Numbered from the stretch's first letter, positions 34,775-46,840 are shown. The stretch is DNA of 64,000 nucleotides from Parastagonospora avenae f. sp. tritici 18332-5 (GCA_022559985.1 JAFJTR010000051.1:1-64000); one strand, 5' to 3'. Notes: a model not told the origin generated them from the sequence alone. Program-made: numbers and translations.

Positions 34775-36041
34775 ATGGACCAGAAAATGCTGAAGTCACC
34801 GAGCCTGATCGTCTCCATCAAACCCAACGGAGTGGCCATACTGGAATTGAACAGACCAAGCAAACGGAATGCATTGTCACAGGCTTTGATTGATGAACTT
34901 ACAGGGGCGTTGAGCCAGCTTGACCGCAGTCCGACAACCTTTGTCGTGATTCTGACCAGCTCCGGACCGTTCAGTGGTACCTGCAAACCCTATTGTCGTA
35001 AAAAGCTCGGAGGCTAATGCAAGCAATAGCCGGGGCAGATCTAAGTGAGATGGCAACGCTTACAACGGCGGAAGCGTACGTACAGCATATACCAGTCCTG
35101 CAGCTTTGGAACCATCGTTGACTTGAATCATGTACTATGCAGAACACGTATCGGTTGGCTCAAAGACTTGGACGAGGCAATGTCCAGCTTCCGGAAGCCA
35201 GTGCTGGCGGCGGTGAGAGGTTTTGCAGTGAGCCATGTTCGCAGTATGCTTCGGTCCAATCAAACTGACAACAGCTGCAGTATGGGGGCGGTTTCGAGCT
35301 TGCACTTATGGTGAGACGACTCCATTCCCCTCGAACTGGAGCCGATCATAGGCCTTTGGCCCAAACAGTAGCCATCGTTCCCGCTTCTCTCGTGAGCTGC
35401 AGCTGATTGTCGCACATACAGTGCGATATGATATTTGCTTCGGCGGATGCTCGATTTGGCTTTCCAGAAGTCACTTTGGGGACGATTCCCGGGGCCGGTG
35501 GAACGCAAAGGTGCGAGGAACGAATCCATCTTTTCGCCGAGGTTACTGACTTCGGGTAGGCTCACCAAAACCGTTGGGAAGCAGAAGGTGTGTGTACCCC
35601 GCCCGTATTTCAGATGATCTTGGCCCTAAATCTGTCACTTCGGATGAGCTGTTCCCGTGTTGACTGATCAGGCCATGGAACTTATATTAACCGGAGTGCC
35701 TGCCACGGCCGCCGAGATGGAGCGTCTTGGTGTGGTGAACCGAGTTGTTCAGGGTGATGGAGACGTTCTAATGGAGGTGACCATGAAAACGGCACAGACT
35801 ATAGCGTCTGTCTCAGCACCAGCAATTGGGCTGGCGAAACAAGCTGTCCTAGCCGGTGAGTCCTCTTGCGCCATATCTGTGATTGAAACCGGGCTGACGC
35901 AAACAAGCCGAGACGACAACCTTGAGAGCCGGGTTGGAGATTGAGCGCGCATTGTACTACAGCAGCTTTTCGCTTGCTGATTGCCGGGACGGAATCTTGG
36001 CGTTCAAGGATAAGCGCAAGGCATGTGTTCAGCATCGTTGA
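34775..36041 (+). CDS. enoyl-CoA hydratase/isomerase family protein
   Basis: Eight exons: 34775-34976, 35030-35075, 35143-35227, 35281-35310, 35422-35510, 35560-35587, 35672-35855, 35908-36041, giving 265 aa with every junction in phase. The start is the first ATG of the frame (MDQKMLKSPS). The crotonase fold shows LNRPSKRNALS, AGADLSEM (oxyanion loop), YGGGFELALMCD with the first catalytic Glu, and RFGFPEVTLGTIPGAGGTQR with the second Glu. Both catalytic residues are kept, so a true 2-enoyl-CoA hydratase is likely. No mitochondrial presequence or PTS1 is visible, so cytosolic or atypical location is possible. Exon density is far above most neighbours and matches the fusion gene upstream. Confidence 0.9.
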
Positions 36042-36641
36042 GCGTGGGATGCGATGGTTTCTCGGAGTCGGTACACTCTTTCGTCATCCTTTCGGTCCTT
36101 CTCTGCGTACTACCCGCAGCATGCTTTTTACCCAATATCGAGAATCATTGTCCGATTGCTTTACGGACGCAAGCACAGACACGAGCTCTTTCCCCAGAAT
36201 TGTGGCGTAGTGCTTGGAAAACGGAATATCGTGCGTGCTTCGTATAGTCCGACGACTGATTTTGCGGCGGCGAGTGGGCAAGGTTGACATGTGCGATGGG
36301 AATGCTACGGGGACGCGACCCGGTTAAAGCTTCGGGGCCAGGGGAGTGCGCCAGATTTTAAGTAAGACTGCCGTAGTCCAGACCTCCGCCTTTGGTCATC
36401 GTATTACTACGCAATCATGCATTCGTCGATCTTCAGGCGTAATATCTAAATTTTATCAGCGTAGGGTACGTTGGTACCACGCACTGTGTTTTGGTGATGC
36501 GGCCAACCAGTAGAAACCTGCCTCTACACCTTTTGGGAGTCAGGAGAACTGGAATGATGATGCAAGCCAATCTCACTAACCGTGGTATATTAATGAATTA
36601 CAGACACTCGAAGCATACCAAGAAAACAATATCACATTTGT
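36042..36641. other. convergent spacer
   Basis: 3' regions of the hydratase and the HeLo-domain gene. The half next to the HeLo gene is AT-richer than average. No gene seen. Confidence 0.4.
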
Positions 36642-38216
36642 TCAGACCTCGTGCGCCTTTTGCCTGATGTCTTTTGTCTCAATTCTGCCGATGCCCTGAA
36701 ACATGTCATGGCGATCAATGAGACTGTTCACCGTTGTGGCACCGCAAAGGCCATTGGCCTCGTCACTACCCTCGCTACTTATCGTCTGCGTTTGCACAAG
36801 CGCATTCTTGTCCAAAGATAAGCGATTCGATGCAGCACTAGACGCAAGAACTGCGTCTTCAGCAATTGTCTCCATATTCGTCCCTTCATCTAGCGATAAC
36901 TTTCGCATTCTCGTGTCCAGATCAAGTGCAGGTGCGTCTGGTATTGCACTGAGTGATTTTGAACGCACTGGTTCTAGAGCATTCGAGTCCTCAGATACGC
37001 GTTGAGGTGACACAGCTTCTGTCTCCGATAGGGAGCGTTGTGGGTCGACGGCGCCTGCGTCTGGGACACTGTGCGAACGTTGTATATCCTGTTTGTGGCT
37101 CTTGGACCACGACTTGAGCTTGAAAGCCGAGAGCCAGCCAGGGCGCTTTTCTTTCCCTGCGTTTGGGTTCAAAGCACGTTCGGCGGAGAGCTGTAGATGC
37201 GTTTTCTCGGTCATTTTGCGTTGGGCTGTCACAGGTGCTGGTGATTCCACTGGAGCTGTACGGATATCGTAATCAGACTTGCGTCGGGCACCAGCAGCTG
37301 CGGTGGAGGGAACGGCAAGGTTGTAGCTAGCACGACGCTTTGCAAGACTAGTCTCCTTGAGTTCTTCGTGTATGTACTGGAGGGCGGTATCGACAACCAC
37401 CACATACTCTGGATAGTCAATTTCACAGGCCTCCCGGATGAGGCGCAACTTTTCCCAGTCCTGTTGTACAACCGGTCCTGTCAAATCGGGATGCCAGGCC
37501 ATACACCGTATGTCGGATCGCGTTCCGCGGTCGACCTGTTCTTTGACGCCCATGAGCTCGATGAGAGCATCCACCTCTAAGCGCACGGTCTTGACAAATT
37601 CGTTGAAGCGGTCGCAATTCTTGACGGTCCAGTGGTTGGTGGTCATACTCATGTTACGCTTGATGCTTGCCCTTGCGCCGGTTTGTCGGACGAGGTCTTG
37701 CAACAAGGCATACTTCTCTCGAAACCCTTCCAGTCGGTTGGTGTCCAGAGCAGGGTATTCAAGCCTCGAAAAGTGTTTGGGGCTCTTTAAGCCGTACTTT
37801 TCCATCAACTCATCTCGGGACAGGTTCCCGGGACGGCCTGAGATTTCGTTGAGCGCCTTACGTATCTTGTTGTTGGTCTCCTCATCATCGAGTCTGGAGT
37901 CTCGCACACTGAAGTTTACGGGCAGATGCGGGTCAGGATTGGTCAGGCCAGGGTGGGATGGGATCATATGCCTTGCAATTGTTGCTGGTGGGGCTGATAT
38001 ACCGACGGCATCGCCAAAGATGAGCAGCCGGCCCTGTTGGAGGCCAAGCTTAGCGAGGGCTACCTTTTGGGCATGGTCGTTATCTTTGGACGGATGGATC
38101 AGATTGAAGGCTTCGACACAGGTGCTGAACTGGGTTGCGAGCGAGAAGACGTCGTTGAGAATCTGCGCTTTGCTCTTGGCAGGTGGTGGTGTGGCTTGGG
38201 CCGAGTCGTCAGCCAT
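36642..38216 (-). CDS. HeLo-domain (prion-inhibition/propagation) protein
   Basis: Single exon, 524 aa. Residues about 20-250 resemble the HeLo helical domain of HET-S type proteins: FSTCVEAFNLIHPSKDNDHA, then LQQGRLLIFGDAVGI, then EYPALDTNRLEGFREKYALL. The second half is disordered, Ser-rich and basic, with RPGWLSAFKLKSWSKSHK and phosphorylation-like SLSETE and SKSLSAI motifs. In HET-S and related proteins this domain forms membrane pores when activated by an amyloid partner. The last 25 residues (DRHDMFQGIGRIETKDIRQK) are less disordered and could be a short interaction motif. No NLR partner lies next to it. Many HeLo proteins have no known role, so a cell-death function is not implied. Confidence 0.75.
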   Translation of the reverse strand: MADDSAQATPPPAKSKAQILNDVFSLATQFSTCVEAFNLIHPSKDNDHAQKVALAKLGLQQGRLLIFGDAVGISAPPATIARHMIPSHPGLTNPDPHLPVNFSVRDSRLDDEETNNKIRKALNEISGRPGNLSRDELMEKYGLKSPKHFSRLEYPALDTNRLEGFREKYALLQDLVRQTGARASIKRNMSMTTNHWTVKNCDRFNEFVKTVRLEVDALIELMGVKEQVDRGTRSDIRCMAWHPDLTGPVVQQDWEKLRLIREACEIDYPEYVVVVDTALQYIHEELKETSLAKRRASYNLAVPSTAAAGARRKSDYDIRTAPVESPAPVTAQRKMTEKTHLQLSAERALNPNAGKEKRPGWLSAFKLKSWSKSHKQDIQRSHSVPDAGAVDPQRSLSETEAVSPQRVSEDSNALEPVRSKSLSAIPDAPALDLDTRMRKLSLDEGTNMETIAEDAVLASSAASNRLSLDKNALVQTQTISSEGSDEANGLCGATTVNSLIDRHDMFQGIGRIETKDIRQKAHEV

Positions 38217-39315
38217 AGCGGGGTCAAGCAGGTCTTCTCAAGGCGACCAGCGAGCTACTGTCTTCGGTGTATGGTGGCCAGCGGAGGGATAGCCAGAGTG
38301 AGGAGCCAGGAAGATGTCTATACTTGACTGGCACACCGTCACAATTTGGGGTCCATGGGCGCATGACGTCTGAGCGTGTCGCAGCATAGATCGTCTCCAG
38401 CTGCAGGTGTGGCGCAGACTTTTTCGCAGCGGGGCGAAAGCATGGCCAGTCCGCGTTCGCCTCTGCCGGCTCCCTGCCTCGCTATTCGCAGAGGCTTTCT
38501 CCTGCTAGCGGGGCCTTCCAAGGTTGTGTGCTGTGGCGCGTCACGTGCGCTGGGCAAGCCACCTGGGCAGCACTTGATGGCTCTGCCCGCTGTGTGCTAT
38601 CGGCCCTCTGAGTAACGCCGTCGCGGGGTTCACCAAGACATCCTAGACCTTCGTTAACCGTACCTACACGTTAATGTTGAGATTGTCCCAAGTACTTCAT
38701 CCCGGCAGTCGGCTGGCGGTGTTAGGAGAATGGTATACCTAGACACCGTCTACCCATCTATGGATACCTTGAGGCAATGGTTACAAACGACGAAGAGGCA
38801 AGAGGAGCATCGCTTGCGAGAGGCTCTGGCGACGCATATCCGTACACCGCTCTGGTCGCAAGACCTGTGAGCTTTTGGTGGTGACAGGAAAACCATGGAG
38901 AATAGGAAGGTGTGCCCGTGGTCGGGTACGTAGCGATAAGACTACTGCAGGAGGAGCCGGGCGGGAGGTACCGCTGAAGCTAGTCTAGGTCTAGCCGCCC
39001 AAATGTGCGCCAGGTTGGATACCGGTACCTTTCGCAGTCCAAGCAAGAATACACAATATGCACAGGGACTGAGCGCATAAGCCCCAGTTGTGCAAGTTCA
39101 AGACTCAAGAAGGATTCGTCGACTCAGCATCCTGGTACGAAGGCGAAGGCATCCTCAAAATCACGTGCCGGTGTAGAATAGGCTAATGTCGTTGTCAATC
39201 CCTTCCCAGCATACACCGCGATGCAATTTCCAATCACGGTTGTAAAGCACCTGAAGACAATTGCGTGTATCAGTACTTGCACGCAAAGTCTCACGTCACT
39301 GCATACGCTACCATC
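38217..39315. other. 1.1-kb spacer, no gene seen
   Basis: Divergent region between the HeLo gene and the esterase gene. ORFs are short and carry no recognisable motif. Confidence 0.4.
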
Positions 39316-40301
39316 ATGGCAACATCCATCGGCGCCTGGCACTTTTCGCCACTGCTTACGGAATTCCCGGCAGGTATCCTGCCAAACGTTGGCTTTTGGA
39401 AAGCGACCAACGGATCATGGGAATACCAAATCCAGCTGGCATGGCCATTGAACTGGACTTCGCAGCAAGAGAGCGCGACTGTTGAGACCATGTAAGCGTA
39501 CTGAGATGAAGCTTTGGGAGCAACGTGATATGGATGATGACTGATTTTGCCAGGTACGTGCTCGATGGAAATGCACTGGGCTTGACCGCTGCGGAGGGTG
39601 TTCGCCGTCGGAGGCCTGTGGAGTTCAACATGCCTGACAGTGTCATCGTCAGTATTGGATATCCTGAGACCATCTCAGACTCGCCCTACAGCGGACAGCG
39701 AAGCTCAGATTTTCAACCACCAGTTTGCGACAGTTGCACACTTCCGGCCACTCCAGGTGTGCCGTCCAATGCCGACAATTTCATCCACTTCATCGACTTG
39801 GCTCTACGGCCCTGGGTTCACAATAATGCGTTTCCAAATGCTGCATTCAACCGCGATGCTCTATACGGCCACTCATTTGGTGGCTTATTCGTCCTCTACG
39901 CCCTTGTTGCACGGCCTGACTTGTTTGATACATTTCTTTGCGTTTCGCCAGCTCTTTCGTTCAACGATGGTTACGTCTTCAAGCACGCCGAGTTCCTGGC
40001 ACCTCTCAGAGGGACCAAACCGCAGAGGTCAAATGCTACGAAGCCGGCATTTCAGATCAGTTATGGCGCGCTCGAGCAGGCTCCAACCAAGCGGAGGACT
40101 GAGACTGAAGAAGAGTTTGCGTTCCGGCAAAGCATACTCGTACCCATGCGCATGGCGAACCTGTCGCAAAACTTGTACAGCGAAGTCAAGGATAGTCCAA
40201 GGCTGAGGCATATCGAGCTCCATGAGTATCCCTTCAGTGATCATGCTGCCGTGGGTGCAGCTGCTCTTGTAGATGGGCTCGATTATTTCCTCGACTGGTG
40301 A
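39316..40301 (+). CDS. alpha/beta-hydrolase, siderophore-esterase-like
   Basis: Exon 1 is 39316-39491, the intron 39492-39553 (GTAAGC, branch CTGAT, CCAG) and exon 2 39554-40301, giving 307 aa. YVLDGNALGLT, then VIVSIGYPET, then the nucleophile elbow YGHSFGGLFVL and SPALSF define the putative-esterase family that includes ferri-siderophore esterases. The C-terminal His is in FSDHAAVGA. No signal peptide, so it is cytosolic. Fungal relatives hydrolyse ester siderophores after uptake; that substrate is inferred from family only. No siderophore synthetase is adjacent. Confidence 0.85.
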
Positions 40302-41011
40302 CAAGCTGAGACTCCGAGTCTTTGATCATGCATACGATGACAGAAGCGAAGAGGCGGCAATCTCATGGAAATGACAGCCTGGAAGTGTCTTCTAGGTAGT
40401 CTTTCAAGACCAGAGTCCCCAGTTAGATAGCCAGCGCCAATACACAGTAGAGGCCTTGGGAGAGTCCATACATACATTCGTAGTCTCTTCTGCACAACGG
40501 CAGCTGTGAGATGTTGTCAACAGATCACGTTCTCTTCGTGGGATATCTGGAAATGCAGGTAGCGGCACGGGCGGTTCGCAACTTCCCCATGACTCGCTAC
40601 TCCATCCGAGTGCACCACTTATCCCCATAAACCATCACAAGCACCACTCCTCGTACAGTACGTGGTAGGAGGCGTAGATCGTTCACCGCCAGTACCGGAA
40701 AGATGGGGATGGGTGGGTTTCTCATCCTCCGGCGAGGTGCCGGCCGCGACAACATTGGCCGAAAAATTGGCACCGGTGGACCCCTCCCGCAGCGAGAGGC
40801 TCAACGGACAACTCTAACCGCTGCGAAAATTTCGCTAGGGTTTCCGATACGTCATAAGACGAAAAGAAAGGGTCGCGATCATGTCGCAGATATATACTCA
40901 CAGGCGCGCCCTTGAATCCTTAGGTCCGCTTGCCGCTGGACGGATCATCAGCACTACCTGCACACGCACCAACAACGCCGCCATATAGCATCCACTCAGC
41001 ACTCGGCCACC
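40302..41011 (+). promoter_or_regulatory. upstream region of the SDR gene with TATATA box
   Basis: No gene seen. TATATA at 40891-40896 lies 116-121 bp upstream of the ATG, followed by a GC-rich leader and a GCCACCATGG start context. Confidence 0.5.
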
Positions 41012-42021
41012 ATGGCATACTCGCAAAGACCTAGAATGCAGTCTTCGGGAATTTCGACCTTGAATCTCAACAAGTCAGCACGGCCAGGCCTTGAACGTGC
41101 TCCTACCTCGACAAATCTCACCAGGCCGCTGCCAATCCATCGCCTTGACGGCAAAGTCGCTTTCATCACGGGCGGTGGTGGAAAAGTTGGTGTTGAAACG
41201 GCAGGACGCCTACTCATCGAGGGCGCAAATGTAGCTCTAATCGACATCGACCAGCAATCACTTGAAGTAGCAGTACCTGTGCTCAGGGCTGCAATCCCCA
41301 CTGGTGTGCCATTAGAAAGCAGATTGTTGACCATCGCGGCTGATGCAACCAACGAGCCGGATGTCGAGGCGTGTGTAAAGAAGACGGTCCAACGATTTGG
41401 GAGACTGGACTGTGCTCTACTCAATGCAGGGGAGAGGGACGACAGCAAAAGCCTTTTCGACACAACGGCAGAAGACTTCGAGAGCATCATGACCACCAAC
41501 GCAAGGTCAGGTATGCTTTACTCTAGTTCTCTAGATATGCACAGAACCCATACTAACATCATCACAGCTTTTCTTGGCCTAAAACACGTCGCCAAGATCC
41601 TTCGCGATCAAGGCCAGGGCGGCTCAATCATACTACGATCTAGCATCGCAGGCCTACGAGGCTTCCCTGGCCTCATCTCTTATTCTTCAAGCAAATTTGC
41701 ACTTCGCGGCATCGCCCTTACAGCAGCCGAAGAACTTGGCGAATTTGATATCCGCGTCAACACGATCCACACTTCCATTATTGATTCTGGTCCCGGTTTC
41801 AAGGAGGGATGGACCCAGGAGAGGCTGGACGAGCTGAAAGGAGAGACTGCTCTCGGTCGCTTCGGTCGCCCAGATGATGTCGCGAATGTAGTCGCGTTTC
41901 TGGCCAGCGAAGACAGCAAGTTCATGACAGGAGGTAAGACTTTGGTTATTTGAACTACATCGCATACACTGACCACAAACCAGGCCACTTGAAGATAGAC
42001 GGTGGATGTGTTAGTGTCTAG
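41012..42021 (+). CDS. short-chain dehydrogenase/reductase
   Basis: Exons: 41012-41510, 41568-41933 and 41984-42021, giving 300 aa. Introns are 57 and 50 nt. A 45-residue N-terminal extension precedes the Rossmann motif ITGGGGKVGVETA, then DIDQQSLE, an adenine-site Asp (AADAT), LLNAGE, and the catalytic Ser with YSSSK (SYSSSKFAL). It ends MTGGHLKIDGGCVSV, the usual SDR C-terminus. Asp after the second strand (IDIDQ) favours NAD(H). Substrate unknown. The last exon codes for only 12 residues. Confidence 0.9.
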
Positions 42022-42335
42022 AGTGTTGAGCCTGTCGCTGGACGACTTTTGGGAGGTTTTTTTCGTCGCTTTTTTTTGGAGTTCAATGCATCATCAAGGC
42101 AGAATCAGATGAACAAGGGCAGGATAGAATTAGAAATGGATTTACGCGTATCACAATTGTGGTGCCAAATAGGCTTCCTCTACAAACACCGGGGAATCAG
42201 ATGTGACATGTGTCTTGTGTAGATATGCAGGATTGTGAACATGTCGGGACTGTCATGATCGTCAGCATTACTGCTAGCACTTTTGCCCTGTTTCTACACA
42301 CACTGGAAGGGTTTTCGTTCATGATCGACAGTCGC
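42022..42335. other. convergent spacer
   Basis: 3' regions of the SDR and DUF3140 genes; a TTTTTTT run near 42055-42080. No other feature. Confidence 0.4.
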
Positions 42336-42745
42336 TCATGTTTTCTGCGCATCATGCCCCCAATTCTTCAAGCTCTTATAACTTTTACTGTTCGTGTCTT
42401 GCTTGGCTTTATCTTCCTGGGCCAGATGTCGCTTACAGTATGCGACAACTTTCCGCATATGATCTAAATCTTCCGGGTCGTACTTGTTTGGGTCATTCTC
42501 AGAATTCTTTTCCAAAATGGCGACGATCTTGCGAGCCGACTCGTGCCCAACTGTCTCTCCACTCCCATTATCTTTTGACCAGCCGGATGATACGGATTCG
42601 TCACCACTAAGCCACTCTTGCAATTCTTTAGCATCCATGTTGACGAGTTCGTTGAATTCTCTGGCACTAGTTCAGTTGCATGCTGATAAGATCGTGGACT
42701 GATATTCCCAACTCACTCAATGACGGTTTCAGTATCTTTTACCAT
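42336..42745 (-). CDS. DUF3140 family small protein
   Basis: Exon 1 is 42717-42745, the intron 42667-42716 (GTGAGT, branch AACTGAAC, CTAG) and exon 2 42336-42666, giving 119 aa. FNELVNMDAKELQEWLSGDE, then GHESARKIVAILEKN, then DLDHMRKVVAYCKRHLAQE match the DUF3140 layout: a helical acid-rich protein with a HMRKVVxYxKRH core. The family is known mainly from bacteria plus some fungi; its function is unknown. The intron shows it is a settled nuclear gene. The C-terminus is Lys/Ser-rich. Confidence 0.8.
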
Positions 42746-44536
42746 TATGCCTTCGAGATCAAAACAAAGCCTGCTGAGATATAGTGATTGCGGTACCTGA
42801 TTGAGATTTTTAGAGTGTCAAGGTGGTTGAGCACTGTGACCTGACTAGCACGAGGGTCTTCACGGTATAGTGACATCATGATGCGAGTTCATCAGCGCCA
42901 GCTCATTTCTGGTTCACACCTGCAGGCATGTGGTAGATTAACGTCATCGGAGCAAGCATCCGTCTCTTTTTTTTCTTGGGAGAAATCCGAAGATAGACAG
43001 GACGGACTCTTTTACACATCCCGATACGACACTTCGTGTGGTTGCACAGCGATCATTTCATGAGGGCATCTACCTAGATAGGCACCATTTATAGATGCAA
43101 TATATGCTACAGAAAGCTGACGGCATTACTGTAGCCTCGTTAGCACCCTCGTACCATAATGTATAATCGTGAGCTGCGATTATGTTAAGGGATATCGAAA
43201 TGGTCTATGGCTCAACATACCGAGGTTCATCGTGTGGAGAATACATTCTGACTGGAAAAGCTCTCGATACGACACCGAACCTGCAATGTTCGTTTTGATA
43301 AATATCACTTTCAGCTTGAATCATACATGTATATCTGAGCTTCAATGCATGATTAGTACCGCCTGCGGACCCACCATACTGCTGCGACGTTCCCCTCAAC
43401 TGCTCTCCACTGCCATGCGGATACCCCATGGGTCTTTCCTGCGTAACGAGCTGGTCCTCCAACCAACGGCATTGTATTGCATCGATTCTAGCAGCTTTGA
43501 TTCTATATGTCCACGAATATTCCACGGCACCGCGTGATGTTACCTACGCTTCACTCTTGCTCGCCGGTGGAGACCGATCAAGCGGCCTTGGCTGCAACAG
43601 CATTGCGGCTCCGAGCAGACTGGCTGCGAAAGACGGTTCAAAAGATGACGAGAAACATTGCAGGCACATTAGACTGGGCCTTGCGGCATTTCTTGAAGAA
43701 CCGGCAGTTTTGACGGAAGAGGCATGGAAGACGTGTTGAGGCTGCACGGGCCTGCGAAGATTCCACTCTTCTCCACTCACCGCGTTCATCTCGTCGCAAA
43801 GCAATGCTGTCGGCGTGCGATCAAAGGAATGCAGAATGAGTGGTTGTGCAGGCTATACTCCGCTCCTAGGTGGTATATAACGATCAAAGTTCACCTTTTA
43901 CTTACCGTACCTTGCTGGCAGCGCGTAGCGATTGCTTAGGTTGACGGGATATGCATCCTCGACAGAAGCTTCGCATGCCCGAAAACACGGTTCACAATCA
44001 TACCTTGTGCCAAAAGACGATGCGTATTCCTCCGACGCGTGCAATGTCGGCTGTGGTGCGCTATTGGCCTGTAGCGCGACTAACTTACACCCGTGGACGG
44101 ATATCGGACAGTCGCGTCTTGGCCCCTCGAATCGCGTTCAGCTTCCCCACAAGCCATCATCTTGGAGAAGCCGCCTGTGTTGCAAAGACAAGCCGCTAAT
44201 GCAGTTTTTGGAAACATAAACGAGGACTGTTGGCTGCAGGCAAGACGCGGCCAAGACTGCACGGTCTCGTCTCGCGGTTTCGCAGTGTCGGCGTGGCGCA
44301 AATGACGTACAGGTCAAAGATGAATGCTCGGCGCAACGCTGGGCATTGCAGCATTAGTGAGAGTGGAGCGCCATGGCAATGGCACATAAACATAAAGGGA
44401 GCTCACAAGAAGTCGGACATGTTTAGACCCAGCTCTTGCGAGTACCATCTCTTGACACAACTACCATAACAACTCCGTCAAGATGGGTTTGGGTCAAGTG
44501 TATGCATACAATTGCTGAATTACAGAACGTTCGCTG
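42746..44536. other. 1.8-kb spacer, no gene seen
   Basis: Divergent region between the DUF3140 gene and the sugar transporter. Stops are frequent and ORFs conflict. An ATG at 44482 (MGLGQ) might be an upstream first exon of the transporter, but no junction to it has a good donor in the right phase. Confidence 0.4.
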
Positions 44537-46475
44537 ATGGCTTCTAGGGCTATCAAGGTGCGCGGTGCCGAATGCGGTATCGAGGCCATCCTGTTGGGAG
44601 GTGTCACTTCCATTGGAGGTTTGTAGAGTGATCAAAGTAGTCGGTGATCAAGTTAGCTGACCAACCAACAAGGTTTCCTGTTTGGCTATGACACAGTAAG
44701 CTTGTGTGCTTTGGTAGCCACACCTTTTCAGGGACTGACAAAATCAGGGACAAATCTCATCCATGTTGATTTTTCCGGACTTCATCAATCGCTTTGGCCA
44801 ACAACAACCTGATGGAACTATTGCTTGGGATAGCACGATCCAGTCCCTGGTCGTTTCCACCATGTCTCTCGGAACCCTTGTCGGAGCTCTTGCTGGCTCA
44901 TACACCGCTGATTGGTGGGGTCGCCGAAAGAGTCTGAGTTTTGGCGTGGCCATTTTCATCATTGGCAACATCATCCAAATCACCGCCATGTACTCGTGGG
45001 TTCATCTCATGATAGGCCGTATTGTGGCCGGTCTCGGTGTTGGCATATTGTCAGTAGGCGTACCCATGTTCCAATCGGAGTGCTGCCCGCGCGAGATTCG
45101 TGGTGCAGTTGTCGCCTCTTACCAGCTCATGATCACCATTGGCATTCTAGTCAGCAACGGCATCAACTATGGCGTACGCGACAATCCAGGTGACGACACG
45201 GACGCTTCCTGGCGAATCGTTATTGGTATGGGTATTGCGTTCTCTTTGCCATTGGGAGCTGGCATTCTTATCGTACCGGAATCACCCAGATGGCTTGCTG
45301 GACGCGGCCGTTGGGAAGATGCACGGATGGCTCTAGCTCGACTACGCGGCCGGAAAGCAGACCCCAACCATGAGCTTGTCAACGACGATTTCAACGAGAT
45401 GAAAGCTACCATCGAAGAACAAAACAAAGCTGGTCGAGGTACTTGGAAGGAATGCTTCACCGGTCAGCCCTCCGGCATACCTCGACTCGTATACCGTACA
45501 CTCCTCGGCTGCGCCTTGCAATTCTTTCAACAATGGACTGGTGTCAACTATTTCTTTTACGTTAGTTTGGCGATCCTACGAAGGCAACAGACCAACGCTA
45601 ACCGTCTTCTAGTATGGTGCTACAGTCTTCAATGCTGCTGGTATTAAGGACCCAATACAGACGCAACTAATCCTCGGTGCAGTCAATGTGGCCATGACCA
45701 TCCCTGGCCTCTACCTGATCGAGCGACTCGGTCGGCGACTTCCACTCATCGTTGGTGGTCTTTGGCAGGCGGTATGGCTTCTTGTATTCGCCATCATCGG
45801 GATTGTGCGGCCTCCGGGTGAGCATCCATCTTCTGGAGTGGTCATGATTGTCAGCGCATGCATGTTCATCGCTTCGTTTGCCTGTACATGGGGGCCATTT
45901 GTTTGGGTTGGTAAGTGATTGAAAGTGTCAAGTCGTGGACCAGGAAACTGACTGAACCTTAGTCATTGGGGAAATATTTCCGCTTCGTGTGCGTGCGAAG
46001 CAGGCGTCTCTTGCAACTGCTTTCAATTGGCTTGGTAGGTCATTTCAATCAACTGATCAGGAAAGCACTAACTTTCCAAGGCAACTTCCTCCTCGCTTTC
46101 CTCACCCCCTACGCTAATGAAGGCATTGGCTATTCATTTGGCTTTGTGTTCTTCGCATGCAACTTCATCGCAGCTGGCATCGTCTACTTCTTCGTCTTCG
46201 AATCTAGAGCGCTGTCTCTAGAATCAGTGGACATGATGTACTCTGACGGCAGCATTAAACCTAGGGCTAGCAAGAAATGGGTGCCACCGGGCTACATCAA
46301 CCGCCTGGACCGAGACGAGTCATATTGGCACCGTCCCAGTGAAATGGGGAACACGCATGCATCCGGCTTGCCTGCAAACTCGATGGATGAGAAGCACTAC
46401 GACAAGGACGACAGTTCACCAGAACGCGGCTTGTCTGTGCATCGTGAACACGCTGCTAACAATGTCAGGATTTAG
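44537..46475 (+). CDS. MFS sugar (hexose-type) transporter
   Basis: Exons: 44537-44618, 44673-44695, 44748-45560, 45613-45910, 45963-46034 and 46081-46475, giving 560 aa. TM1 is split by two introns around GGFLFGYDTGQ. Sugar-porter motifs follow: GSYTADWWGRRKS, IGRIVAGLGVGILSVGVPMF, PESPRWLAGRGR, QQWTGVNYFFYYGATVF, LIERLGRRLPL and WVVIGEIFPLRVRAK. The usual PETKGLSLE motif after TM12 is altered to FESRALSLESVD. Twelve TMs and a 90-residue cytosolic tail. It moves a hexose or related polyol by H+ symport; the substrate is not predictable. The start is the first ATG that leads into the conserved text. Confidence 0.92.
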
Positions 46476-46840
46476 TCCTGTCATTTGTGCTAGTTGGAGG
46501 TGATCTCCAATGACGGGTTCCACAAATGAACACCCTCTATACTACTATAGATTTGGAGCTTTGCTGTCGCTGGTAGTTGTTGATCACGTTAGATATGAAA
46601 TGCAGCGCTTTGCGGTCCTGATTGGATATGATGTGATGCGGCATTCTGAAAACCTGCCGGCACAGCCACAAAACCTTAAATTTTACTAAGTTTAGCGTGA
46701 CATGGCGCATGCGTTGCCCTTGCGCAACGCGTCAGCTGGCTCGCGCTTCACTTATACAGAGCAACGTGGAAGCCACAACTCACTGTCATTCACGTATTCC
46801 AGGCCTGTGACCGTCGTTAATTGTTTCACTTCCTTACAGC
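46476..46840. other. spacer upstream of the M50B-like gene
   Basis: No gene seen. A possible 5' UTR intron end (CTTACAG) lies directly before the ATG at 46841. Confidence 0.35.
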
